A stretch of DNA of 39,955 nt, taken from NCBI GenBank assembly GCA_007695095.1, contig REEL01000081.1, positions 1-39,955 of the forward strand, in the 5' to 3' direction. Under the pieces are notes generated by a model. The model did no database searches, was not told the DNA's origin, and saw only the letters and a program-made list of their open reading frames with translations. The position numbers were made by a program, and so were the translations under genes. Below, one piece after another: positions 1 to 8,694 of this stretch. Numbering within the stretch: position 1 is the first letter of the stretch; every line of letters starts with the position of its first letter. Origin of the DNA: Chitinophagaceae bacterium (GTDB lineage Bacteria > Bacteroidota > Bacteroidia > Chitinophagales > REEL01).

Positions 1-74
1 TACCCAAATATTTTTTGTCAAAAATTTAGAAATTTAGGTTTTTAAGGGTTGACTATTTAATAAAAACAAACATT

Positions 75-740
75 ATGAAAACCAATTTAGTTATTGCTTT
101 ATTTGTTACTTTTTTCATGAGTTACACTTCATTTTCAGCTAATAAGGGTCTTGAAGATGTAAGTGAAAATACTTTTGAAAGAAAGAACTTCTTTTATGTT
201 AGTCCTTTTCAGTTAGCAGCCGGACATCTTCAGTTTGGTTACGAAAGAGATTTTGGAGAGCAAAATAACAGCCTTATGTTCAATGCAGGTGTATGGTTGT
301 TAGAATCTAATGACAGATCAAGAGAAGGTGTTTCATTAGAATTTCAATATCGCTGGAACATGTACCACGTTCATACAAATGAAAATGCCACGAATTCATA
401 CAAGCTTTATTTCGGACCATTTGCTCAGTTTCATTATAATGAAATAGTGGAGTATTATTATGATTATGTCTATGAGCCATGGGGAGGCAGCGATTATGAT
501 ATACGCGAAGATGCGGATTCTAAAAAAGAAATTATCCGGTCTTATGGCGGAGGAGTTGTAATTGGTAACCGTTTCTTATTTTTTGACAGACTGACAATTG
601 ATTTTATGATTGGAGGTGGTTTAAAATATTCTGATATAGACGCTAAAAAAATTGATTATTATTCAAATTATAATATCTTTAACCCGAGATATACAGGTGT
701 GATACCAAAAACTAAATTGCAAATTGGGATCGCCTTTTAA
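75..740 (+). CDS. Putative outer-membrane beta-barrel protein, function unknown
   Basis: Exported 221-residue protein. Residues 1-22 form a typical signal peptide (Lys near the start, hydrophobic core, Ser-Phe-Ser-Ala before the mature Asn). The mature part is rich in alternating aromatic and glycine residues in short amphipathic stretches (for example around FGYERDF, LYFGPFAQFHY and MIGGGLKY) and ends in a terminal Phe preceded by alternating hydrophobics, which is the usual signature of an outer-membrane barrel. The size would fit a small barrel of about 8-10 strands. It lies 18 bp upstream of the MscS-type channel gene on the same strand, so the two are probably cotranscribed. I do not recognise a specific family, and the role is unknown. 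The barrel call is inference from composition. Confidence 0.7.
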   Translation: MKTNLVIALFVTFFMSYTSFSANKGLEDVSENTFERKNFFYVSPFQLAAGHLQFGYERDFGEQNNSLMFNAGVWLLESNDRSREGVSLEFQYRWNMYHVHTNENATNSYKLYFGPFAQFHYNEIVEYYYDYVYEPWGGSDYDIREDADSKKEIIRSYGGGVVIGNRFLFFDRLTIDFMIGGGLKYSDIDAKKIDYYSNYNIFNPRYTGVIPKTKLQIGIAF

Positions 741-758
741 TTAACTTAAATAAAATTT

Positions 759-1583
759 ATGGAGAATTTTAGTATTGATAACATACAGGAAACCATTGGA
801 GAAATATTAGTACTCTATGGTTTTAGTTTATTGTCTGCTTTAATAGTATTAGTTTTAGGTTGGTGGGTTTTAAAACTAATCAGAAATGGGTTTTCAAAAG
901 GTCTTGAAAAAAGTAACACAGACCCATCTTTACAGAGGTTTTTGACGAAGTTGGTAGATGCAATACTAAAGGTGTTGTTGATAATAACTGTGATTTCGAT
1001 GTTAGGTGTTGAAACTACATCTTTTATTGCAATTATTGGTGCGGCTGGTCTGGCAGTTGGTTTAGCACTTCAGGGCAGTCTCGCGAATTTTGCCGGAGGT
1101 GTTTTAATTTTAACTTTCAAACCATTTAAAGTAGGGGATTTTATTACTGCAAACGGGATAAGTGGAACAGTCCGGGAAATAGGAATAATTTATACAGTTT
1201 TATACACACCACAGAATCAAAGAATAACCATACCTAATGGATCATTGTCTAACAGTTCTGTTACCAATTTTTCTGCAGAGGACACCAGAAGGCTGGATAT
1301 GATATTTGGTATTGGATACGGGGACGATATTCCAAAAGCGAAAGAAATTATTCAAAGGGTTTTTGAAAGTGATGAAAGAGTATTAAAAGATAAGGGTGTT
1401 GTAATAGGATTAGCTGAATTAGGCGATAGCTCTGTAGATTTTACTGTGAGAGTTTGGTGTAAAAGCGCTGATTTTTTCGTACTAATGTGGGATATGAATC
1501 AGAAAGTTAAAATGACTTTTGATCAGGAAGGAGTTTCTATACCGTTTCCTCAGAGAGATGTACATTTGTTTCAGGAGAAATAA
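759..1583 (+). CDS. MscS-family small-conductance mechanosensitive channel
   Basis: Inner-membrane channel that opens under membrane tension to release solutes during osmotic downshock. Three hydrophobic segments are visible at about residues 17-39, 62-83 and 86-115. The third has the Gly/Ala-packed pore helix typical of the family (GAAGLAVGLALQGSLANFAG), followed by the beta domain with PFKVGDFI, GTVREIGIIYT and ITIPNGSLSN. The length of 274 aa is close to E. coli MscS (286 aa). A clear factor-independent terminator follows at 1603-1636. The preceding gene ends 18 bp upstream. The family call is secure; the exact conductance class is not determinable. Confidence 0.95.
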   Translation: MENFSIDNIQETIGEILVLYGFSLLSALIVLVLGWWVLKLIRNGFSKGLEKSNTDPSLQRFLTKLVDAILKVLLIITVISMLGVETTSFIAIIGAAGLAVGLALQGSLANFAGGVLILTFKPFKVGDFITANGISGTVREIGIIYTVLYTPQNQRITIPNGSLSNSSVTNFSAEDTRRLDMIFGIGYGDDIPKAKEIIQRVFESDERVLKDKGVVIGLAELGDSSVDFTVRVWCKSADFFVLMWDMNQKVKMTFDQEGVSIPFPQRDVHLFQEK

Positions 1584-1602
1584 ACCTAAAGATTTAAACT
1601 TT

Positions 1603-1636
1603 AAAAGGGTCATATGCTTGCATACTGACCCTTTTT
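1603..1636. terminator. Bidirectional intrinsic terminator after the MscS gene
   Basis: Arms AAAAGGGTCA (1603-1612) and TGACCCTTTT (1626-1635) pair perfectly. Inside them TATGC and GCATA also pair, leaving one bulged C at 1625 and a 2-nt apex. A T-run follows on the plus strand and another on the minus strand, so it can end both the MscS transcript and the convergent efflux operon. The rest of 1584-1953 shows no gene; I see only AT-rich spacer there, including a short GCTTA-gcc-TAAGC repeat near 1709. Confidence 0.9.
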
Positions 1637-1953
1637 GTTTGTACTTAAGTTGAGGATAGTTAAGCAAAATCGCTGTAAGTATCCCCAATATTATCTTTTC
1701 AAAGCGCTTAGCCTAAGCAGGATTATAAGAAATGACACGGCTTAAGCTCCTGAGTAAATAATCAAATTGGCTAAATGAAAAATTGTTCGGGAGTTATGTC
1801 AAATTTGGGAATTGTAAGATTTACTCAAACAGAACTATTAATTTAAAAACCCGGCTAATGTTTTTGTTTATTGAAAAATACTGTTAATACTTTAAGTCTG
1901 TACACTGAACTAATGAAATAACGCTTTTTAGTGAACCCATCTAAAGAATTTGA

Positions 1954-4900
1954 CTAACTAATAAATTTGTTCAAACTTCTTTTCCATCTTTCACTTATCA
2001 GATACATAGCAGGAACTACAACTAATATTAAGAATGTTGAAAAAGTTAAGCCAAAAATAACGGTAGAAGCCATTGGTCCCCAAAACAAAGCATTGTCACC
2101 ACCTATATAGGCATTGAATTCAAATCTTGTAAAGAATGCTGCAAAGTCAATATTCAATCCCAAAGCAAGCGGCATTAAACCCAGTATAGTCGTAATAGCC
2201 GTTAAAAGTACTGGACGTAGCCTCAGTTTCCCACCTTTTATAATTACGTTTACCAAGTCATTATCACTCATTTCCTTACCTTCACTTAGCTTGAGTTCCG
2301 CTCTTTTACGTTGTCTGACTAAATTGGTATAATCTATGAGTACAATAGCATTGTTTACTACTACGCCGGCTAATGAAATGATTCCAATACCGGTCATTAC
2401 AATAACAAAGTCCATTTGGAAAAGAGCTAACCCAAAAAACACCCCCATTGTACTGAATAAAACAGAAAGTAAAATAATAAATGGTGTCACTAAAGAATTA
2501 AACTGAGTTACAATAATAAAAAGGATTAAAAAGACTGCAATCATTAAAGCCCTGGTTAAGAATTCTCCCGTTTTTTCCTGCTCTTCCTGTTCCCCGGTAA
2601 AAGAAATTTCATAACCGTCAGGTATACTAAAGTTTTCAAGTCTGGCTCGTATAGAATTAACGATTTCATTTGCATTATAACCATCCATTACATTTGAGTA
2701 AATAGTTATAGTCCTGTTGCCATCAATTCTTCTGATTGATCCAAAAGTAGAGGTGTAGGTAACATCTGCAACTGCTGAAATAGGAACTTGCATAATTTGA
2801 CCGGAACCTGCATCACGGAAAGTGATTCGCTGGTTCATTAATGAACTTAAGTCATATCTGTATTCTTCAGAGAAACGTAATTGAATAGGGTATTCGTCCT
2901 CACCTTCTTTAAATTTTGAAACTTCTCTACCAAATAGTGCCGTCCTCATTGTATTGCCTATTTGTGCTGTAGAAATCCCATACCTTCTTGCCGCTTCACG
3001 ATCTACATTTATCAGTAATTCAGGCTTCCCTCTTTCCAGGTCCGTTTGAAGCTCCTCTATACCTTGAATGTTTCCATTATCGATATATGTTATTATTTGG
3101 TCTGTAAGAGATGTTAATTCCTGAAAGTCATCACCACTGACTTCAATATTGATTGGACGTCCAACAGGAGGCCCTACCTGATTTTTATCTACACTTATAG
3201 TAGCTTCCGGGAATTCTGACATTCGTTCTCTTATCGCTTCCATTATGCTGTTGGTCGAAACTCCTTCCCGGAACTCAAACTCAACAAAAGCTACGGTAAC
3301 TTTTGCCCTGTGAGGAGTACGCCCCGGAGCAGGGCCTGCCATCGGATCGGTTGTTCCTTCTCCAACATTGGTAATTACTGATTCTACTACATTTCCATAG
3401 GGTTCTATAACCTCATTTACTACTTTTTCAATTGATTTTGAGTATTCATTGGTGTAGTCAATATCACTACCTAATGGTAACTCTATAAAAATGTTTACAT
3501 AATTTGGTTCATTTTCAGGAAAGAAGCTGACTTTTGGCGTAAATATCGAAAAAAGTACAATTGATAAAATGAGCAGCAAAAATGTAGATATAAAAACGAT
3601 ATAAGGCATAAAACCTTTGAGAACAAAGGTGATTGTTTTATCATAAGCATTTTCAATCCAAACTAATATTTTATCCTGAAATAAGGCTGCTGCCGGCTTG
3701 AGTAAATAAATGTTTAAAATTGTTATTAAAGCAAAAATAATACTGATATTTCTCAAAGCAATCCAGCCGGCCAGCCAGCTAAAAATTATGAGTAAGGCAA
3801 AACCCGATAAAATAGCTATTACTTTTTTGAAACTTGTTTTTTCTTTTGGGTCTTCAATTCTCATAAACAAGGATGTCAAAACCGGATTTATAATCAAAGC
3901 CACAAATAGGGAAGAGGCAAGCACTATTATTAACGTCACCGGTAAATACTTCATAAATTCTCCAATGATATCGTCCCAAAACAATAGTGGTACAAATGCT
4001 GCAAGTGTTGTAGCTGTTGAAACTATTATGGCCCAGGCAACTTCACCGGCACCTTGTTTAGCAGCAGATATTGGGCTATGCCCTTCCTGCATTAAACGGT
4101 AAATGTTTTCTACCACTACAATTCCGTTATCTACCAGCATTCCTAATGCTAAGACCAGTGAGAATAAAACTATCAAATTAACGGTCACTCCAAAGCCGTT
4201 TAATACCATGAATCCGGTTAACATTGAAAGTGGAATTGCTATCCCAACAAAAAGTGCATTTCTTAACCCTAAAAAGAAAAGTAAAACCAATACAACCAGT
4301 ATAACTCCGAAAATGATACTGTTTTCTAAATTGTCTAATTGGTCCCTGGTAACTTTAGATTGGTCATTAGTAATGCTTATCTCAAGGTTAGGAGGAAAAA
4401 TGTTTTCAATAGCATAATCCAGAATATCATTGATTTTGTCAGTTGCTACCAATAAGTTTTCTGCAGATCTTTTTTTCACATCCAAAGAAATTACAGGGTC
4501 GCTATATGACCTGGCATAACTTTGCCTTTCTTCAAAACCAAACTGTACTGTTGCTATATCTTTTAAAAATACGGTGTTTTGATTTTCATGTTTTACGATT
4601 ACATTTTCAATGTCTCTCATTTCTTTGAATTCACCTACTACCCTGACACTTCTTCGAAAGTTATCAATCAGCAAATCTCCTCCGGAAATAGTAATGTTTT
4701 CAGAAGCAATGGCATTTTCAATGTCGTCAAAGTTGATTTGGAGAGATTGCATTTTGAAGGGATCTACCATTATCCTGACTTCTTTTTCTAATGCTCCTTT
4801 AATCTCTACTTCTGAGATTTCTGTAAGCTTTTCAATTTCGTCTTTTAGGTATTCTCCAAATTCTTTTAAGTCTTCATTAGTGAAATCACCCGATAGGTTA

Positions 4901-5382
4901 ATGTTCATTATCGGAAACTCGCTAAAGTCTAACTCAAAAACATTAGGGTCCTGATCCAAATCGGTTGGCAGTTCAGTTTTAGCCTTATCAACAGCATCTT
5001 TTACATCTCTTAACGCAGTGTTTACATCTACATCTAAATTAAACTCTACAACTATGTTAGAGAAATCCTGAATAGAAGTAGAGTTTATATTCTTTAAGCC
5101 GGTCAATGACAGAAGCTCATTTTCAATTGGTCTGGTGATGAGATTTTCTATATCTACCGGTGAATTGCCCGGATATGGTGTGTTTATTAAAATTGTGGGT
5201 ATAGAAATTTCAGGAAAGTTTTCTTTAGGCATAGACCTGTAAGAAGTGAATCCTAAAATAATGATAAGTGTCGTTAGCACCAATACACTTGTTCTGTTAT
5301 TTACAGATACAGTTGTAGGCAAAAAGTATCTAACAACTTTTTCAAGTTTTGATTTTTTATCACCCGGTTGCTGCTGGTTCAT
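1954..5382 (-). CDS. RND family multidrug efflux pump, inner-membrane subunit (AcrB-like)
   Basis: Proton-driven trimeric exporter that works with an adaptor and a TolC-type channel. N-terminal TM helix at about 30-50, then the porter-domain signature NFPEISIPTILI and YPGNSPVDIENLITRPIE, and the TM4 motif LALGMLVDNGIVVVEN (Asp418). The second half repeats the layout. At 1142 aa it is longer than AcrB (1049 aa) because extra hydrophobic segments sit at about 525-570, before the second half. The TM4 acidic pair is Asp-Asn (418-419), and the TM10 Lys position is Asn1010-Asn1011, a pattern that also occurs in AcrB relatives outside the enterobacterial group. It is the last gene of the efflux operon, 95 bp after the adaptor gene. 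The substrate is unknown. Confidence 0.95.
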   Translation of the reverse strand: MNQQQPGDKKSKLEKVVRYFLPTTVSVNNRTSVLVLTTLIIILGFTSYRSMPKENFPEISIPTILINTPYPGNSPVDIENLITRPIENELLSLTGLKNINSTSIQDFSNIVVEFNLDVDVNTALRDVKDAVDKAKTELPTDLDQDPNVFELDFSEFPIMNINLSGDFTNEDLKEFGEYLKDEIEKLTEISEVEIKGALEKEVRIMVDPFKMQSLQINFDDIENAIASENITISGGDLLIDNFRRSVRVVGEFKEMRDIENVIVKHENQNTVFLKDIATVQFGFEERQSYARSYSDPVISLDVKKRSAENLLVATDKINDILDYAIENIFPPNLEISITNDQSKVTRDQLDNLENSIIFGVILVVLVLLFFLGLRNALFVGIAIPLSMLTGFMVLNGFGVTVNLIVLFSLVLALGMLVDNGIVVVENIYRLMQEGHSPISAAKQGAGEVAWAIIVSTATTLAAFVPLLFWDDIIGEFMKYLPVTLIIVLASSLFVALIINPVLTSLFMRIEDPKEKTSFKKVIAILSGFALLIIFSWLAGWIALRNISIIFALITILNIYLLKPAAALFQDKILVWIENAYDKTITFVLKGFMPYIVFISTFLLLILSIVLFSIFTPKVSFFPENEPNYVNIFIELPLGSDIDYTNEYSKSIEKVVNEVIEPYGNVVESVITNVGEGTTDPMAGPAPGRTPHRAKVTVAFVEFEFREGVSTNSIMEAIRERMSEFPEATISVDKNQVGPPVGRPINIEVSGDDFQELTSLTDQIITYIDNGNIQGIEELQTDLERGKPELLINVDREAARRYGISTAQIGNTMRTALFGREVSKFKEGEDEYPIQLRFSEEYRYDLSSLMNQRITFRDAGSGQIMQVPISAVADVTYTSTFGSIRRIDGNRTITIYSNVMDGYNANEIVNSIRARLENFSIPDGYEISFTGEQEEQEKTGEFLTRALMIAVFLILFIIVTQFNSLVTPFIILLSVLFSTMGVFFGLALFQMDFVIVMTGIGIISLAGVVVNNAIVLIDYTNLVRQRKRAELKLSEGKEMSDNDLVNVIIKGGKLRLRPVLLTAITTILGLMPLALGLNIDFAAFFTRFEFNAYIGGDNALFWGPMASTVIFGLTFSTFLILVVVPAMYLISERWKRSLNKFIS

Positions 5383-5477
5383 ATATTTTTATTTTTAGTC
5401 TGGCTATCTTAAATCCTTATTTTATAGCTGAAAAATGTAAGTGTGTTTATGCACCTTATAATAATAAATTGAATGTT

Positions 5478-6617
5478 TTATTTATTTACTCTTATTTTTT
5501 GACCATCAGCTATATCTCTAAAACCTGCGTCTATCAACATATCTTCATCTGTTAATCCTTCAAGTATTTCAGTAATGCCACCGTAGGTCTTTCCGCTTAC
5601 TATATTTCGCTTTTCTGCCAGACTTTGTTGTCCATCCATTTTTCTGACATACACAAACTCTTCATCAAAATATTGTTGGACCAGGCGGGTTGGAATGACA
5701 ATTGCATCTTTGCTGAAATAATCCATGATTCTTACTACAGAAAGCAAATTTGGCTTAAGGAGACCTTCCTCATTTTTCAATTGAATATCAATTTTGAAAG
5801 TTCTGTTACCCGGATTGATAAATTGACCTACTGAGCTTATTGCTGCATTTTCTTCTTTATTAATTAAAGGAAATCTAACTTTAACATTATCCCCCTTTTT
5901 AACACTAGTCAGAAATCTTTCAGGAACATCTGCCCTGACATATACATTTTCTAAATTCACAATCCTTACAACCGGAGTGCCCGGGGATAAAACATCTCCA
6001 ATTTTCACAAAGACTTCATCTATGTAGCCGTCAATTGGAGATTTTATATTCAGCATATTCAGCTGAGTGTTTAAAGTATTAAGATTTTTTTCTAAAGATT
6101 CTTTTTGATTTTTAGCCTGTAAGTATTGTATTTCTGAACCGATGTTCTCTGCCCATAGATTTTTTTGTCTTTCATAAGTGGTTGTTGCTAATTCAAGAGC
6201 ACTTTCAACCTCAGCAATAGAGTTTCTAATGTTTTCTTCATTTTGTCTGACTAATAATTGTCCTTTTCTAACATAATCACCTTCTCTGACATTAATATTT
6301 CTGACAGCCCCACTCATTTCTGCACTCAGTGAGATATTAAGATCTGCCTGTACTAAGCCCTGTGCTTCTATATAGTGTTCAAAATCACTTACTTCTACCG
6401 GCCTTAAGGTCACCATTCTCCCGGTAGTTATTGTATCTTGCCTTAAGGAAGCAATTTCTGTTTCCAGTTGCTCAATCTCAATTTTCAAACTTTCAAATTT
6501 CTCCCTCTTCTCTTCAAGCTCTCTTTGCATATTCTCTAATTTATCAGTTTCTGAGGACCCGCATGAAACCATGAAAAGTAAGCCAAAAAATAGTACAGAT
6601 AAAATTGTCTTTTGCAT
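5478..6617 (-). CDS. RND efflux periplasmic adaptor (membrane-fusion) lipoprotein
   Basis: 379-residue adaptor linking the RND pump to the outer-membrane channel. It is probably anchored as a lipoprotein: hydrophobic leader followed by MVSC with Cys19 as acylated residue. A heptad-like coiled coil at about 26-62 precedes the first half-lipoyl motif (AEMSGAVRNINVREGDYVRKG, roughly 100-120). Next come a helical hairpin at about 130-190, the second lipoyl half (IKSPIDGYIDEVFVKIGD), and beta-barrel and membrane-proximal domains. The N-terminal coiled coil before the lipoyl domain is longer than in AcrA-type adaptors. The gene starts 10 bp after the TolC-like gene ends, so they are translationally close. 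Confidence 0.93.
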   Translation of the reverse strand: MQKTILSVLFFGLLFMVSCGSSETDKLENMQRELEEKREKFESLKIEIEQLETEIASLRQDTITTGRMVTLRPVEVSDFEHYIEAQGLVQADLNISLSAEMSGAVRNINVREGDYVRKGQLLVRQNEENIRNSIAEVESALELATTTYERQKNLWAENIGSEIQYLQAKNQKESLEKNLNTLNTQLNMLNIKSPIDGYIDEVFVKIGDVLSPGTPVVRIVNLENVYVRADVPERFLTSVKKGDNVKVRFPLINKEENAAISSVGQFINPGNRTFKIDIQLKNEEGLLKPNLLSVVRIMDYFSKDAIVIPTRLVQQYFDEEFVYVRKMDGQQSLAEKRNIVSGKTYGGITEILEGLTDEDMLIDAGFRDIADGQKIRVNK

Positions 6618-6627
6618 TATGTATATT

Positions 6628-7974
6628 TTAATTGTTATTTGTATTGTATAAACCCATTGAGTGCTTGAGCTGTGTTCTGCTAATAATTACCTGATACATC
6701 GACTGAATGTAATTTGCCTGAGTTTGTGACCAGTCAGACTCTGCATTAGACACTTCAAGACTGGAACCTACTCCTTCCTGATATTTTCTTACTGTAACAT
6801 TGTAAATCCTTTCGGCCAATTCCAGATTTTTAAGTTGTGTTTGATAGTTTTCAAAAGCATTTTCTAATTCAGTTCTTGCATTTTGAACCTCTAAACGTAC
6901 CAGCTCATCAAAATTTTGAATTTGATTGTTTATTTTCATTAAATCCAGTTGTCTTTGTTGAACCATAAATCTTCTGGTAAGACCGTCAAAAATTGGAATC
7001 CTTAACTGTAAACCCACAAAACCGGACTCAAACCAGGTTTCATTACTGTCAAAAAAATTAAATTCATTTCTTTGAGCATCATAGTTATAAGTACCGAAAG
7101 CATATAGTGAGGGAAAATAACCGGCTCTTGTCTGACTAATATCAAAAGTTCTCAAATCTCTTTGTAAATTCAATAAACGAAACTCAATTCTGTTTTGATA
7201 ATCATATTCCATATCTGTGAGAAGGGAATTTTCAATAAGATCGGATAAGTTTTCAGTTAATATTATTTCATCCTGAACCGGATATCCCATTTGATATTTT
7301 AGAACTGCCAAAGCTAACTTTGCCTGTCTTTCAGCATTTTTAAATTGTGTGTTTACATTTGATTGGGAGAGTTTTAATCTGTCAACATCAAGTTGTTCAG
7401 CAAAACCACTTTTCAACAGCTGTTCTGTTTCGTGAAGCGTTTTATTGATGATTTCCAGATTATTTTCTAAAATTTCTACCGTCTCCAATGATGCTAAAGC
7501 CGCGTAATAGGACTCTTCAATGGCTTTCTTTAAATCAATTTCATTTTGGTAAAGTTGCGTTTTGGCAGATTCCATCAATGCTTTATTTGCTCTGATACCC
7601 ACAAAATATCTAAAATCAAAAATCAATTGGGAAACAGTAATATTAGCATTTACATTATGGGGGAGACCAAATTGTATTTCCTGAAACTCTCCTTCAGGGC
7701 CACCTATAAACTCCAAAGGAATAAGACTAACGGGTAGTTTTAAGAAGTTTTGATAAGAAGCTTCAGCATTAATTTGTGGAAAACCTTCTGATATTACTTC
7801 CAATGATTGCTTTTGAGTGATTTTAAAATCCAAAGCCGCATTTTTCTGCTGTATGCTATTTTCAATGGCAAAGTTTTGAGCTTCTTCAAGTGAAAAAGAG
7901 TTTTCGTTAGCCTTTGAAGTGTATAGAACAAAAGTTAGGATTAAAAAAGTTGAAATGATGGTCGTAATTTTCAT
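6628..7974 (-). CDS. TolC-family outer-membrane efflux channel
   Basis: 448-residue outer-membrane channel protein. A signal peptide covers residues 1-22 (cleavage after Ser-Lys-Ala). The body shows two homologous halves of long alpha-helices separated by short amphipathic strands. For example, the stretch around LLKSGFAEQLDVDRLKLSQS in the first half is echoed by YQEGVGSSLEVSNAESDWSQ in the second, the classical OEP repeat. Length is normal for the family. It follows tetR by 21 bp and precedes the adaptor by 10 bp, giving a complete tripartite pump in one operon. It may also serve the FtsX-like permease encoded upstream. Confidence 0.94.
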   Translation of the reverse strand: MKITTIISTFLILTFVLYTSKANENSFSLEEAQNFAIENSIQQKNAALDFKITQKQSLEVISEGFPQINAEASYQNFLKLPVSLIPLEFIGGPEGEFQEIQFGLPHNVNANITVSQLIFDFRYFVGIRANKALMESAKTQLYQNEIDLKKAIEESYYAALASLETVEILENNLEIINKTLHETEQLLKSGFAEQLDVDRLKLSQSNVNTQFKNAERQAKLALAVLKYQMGYPVQDEIILTENLSDLIENSLLTDMEYDYQNRIEFRLLNLQRDLRTFDISQTRAGYFPSLYAFGTYNYDAQRNEFNFFDSNETWFESGFVGLQLRIPIFDGLTRRFMVQQRQLDLMKINNQIQNFDELVRLEVQNARTELENAFENYQTQLKNLELAERIYNVTVRKYQEGVGSSLEVSNAESDWSQTQANYIQSMYQVIISRTQLKHSMGLYNTNNN

Positions 7975-7995
7975 AACGGTTATTTTTAAACAATT

Positions 7996-8601
7996 TTAGT
8001 TTTTTATTGTCAGCTTATTTTCTTTCAAATAGTTTAAACCTTTTTCAGAGCAAATAGCATGTATGTGATAGTCAAAATACTCTATGACTAATTCTTTAAA
8101 AGTAAATTCACCAATGGGGAAAATTGATTGGTCAATTAGAGATTCTGTTTTAAAAAGATAAATTTTTGCAATGATTTCAGCATTTAGAGTGTTTCTATAA
8201 AACCCTTTCTCTATACCTGATTCCAAGTTTGATTTCACACATTTATATAAAAATTCTTTTTTAAAAGTTAAGTGATTCTGCCAGGCCTGCGGGTAATATT
8301 TTTGTAAATCATATACTAAAGCAGGATTCATTTCTCTGAGATTTCTTGTATTATACTTTACAAGCTCATACATCTGTACTATTGGGTTAGAATTTTCATT
8401 TATGATAGTTTCAACTCCATTTTTTTCTTCTTCCAGATAAAGCAGAATTGCTTTTTTTACCAATTCAGATTTATTTTCTACGACTTCGTATATGGTTTTT
8501 TTGGAAACCCCTAAATGTCTGGAAATGTCATCCATAGAGACACTTTTGATCCCATATTTTAAAAACAATTCAATAGAAAGAGAAATAATTTTTTGATCCA
8601 C
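7996..8601 (-). CDS. TetR/AcrR-family transcriptional repressor
   Basis: 201-residue regulator. The N-terminal HTH (about 5-50) reads IELFLKYGIKSVSMDDISRH then LGVSKKTIYEVVENKSEL, the standard TetR DNA-binding fold. The C-terminal helical part, which would bind ligand, has no recognisable motif. The start is GTG at 8601: no ATG exists in frame before the upstream stop, and the HTH begins only a few residues later. A Bacteroidota -7 box lies about 26 bp upstream and an inverted repeat covers the region just upstream of it. It is the first gene of tetR-tolC-adaptor-RND, so it probably represses its own operon. That is inference from context. Confidence 0.93.
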   Translation of the reverse strand: MDQKIISLSIELFLKYGIKSVSMDDISRHLGVSKKTIYEVVENKSELVKKAILLYLEEEKNGVETIINENSNPIVQMYELVKYNTRNLREMNPALVYDLQKYYPQAWQNHLTFKKEFLYKCVKSNLESGIEKGFYRNTLNAEIIAKIYLFKTESLIDQSIFPIGEFTFKELVIEYFDYHIHAICSEKGLNYLKENKLTIKN

Positions 8602-8626
8602 TTTTGTAATAATTTCTGCAAAATTA

Positions 8627-8659
8627 CAAACATAAACGCAATAAACTATTTAAAGTTTA
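8627..8659 (-). promoter_or_regulatory. Probable tetR promoter with overlapping candidate operator
   Basis: On the minus strand TATGTTTG (8634-8627) matches the Bacteroidota -7 consensus TAnnTTTG. No TTTG is found at the -33 position. Instead, that position is covered by an inverted repeat TAAACT-N6-AGTTTA (8642-8659), followed by further AGTTTA-like copies up to about 8675. This is where a TetR dimer would block transcription, so autoregulation is plausible. The sequence match is direct observation; the regulatory role is inference. Confidence 0.5.
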
Positions 8660-8694
8660 AAAGTTTATTAAGTTTTTTTTGCAAAAAAGTTTGT

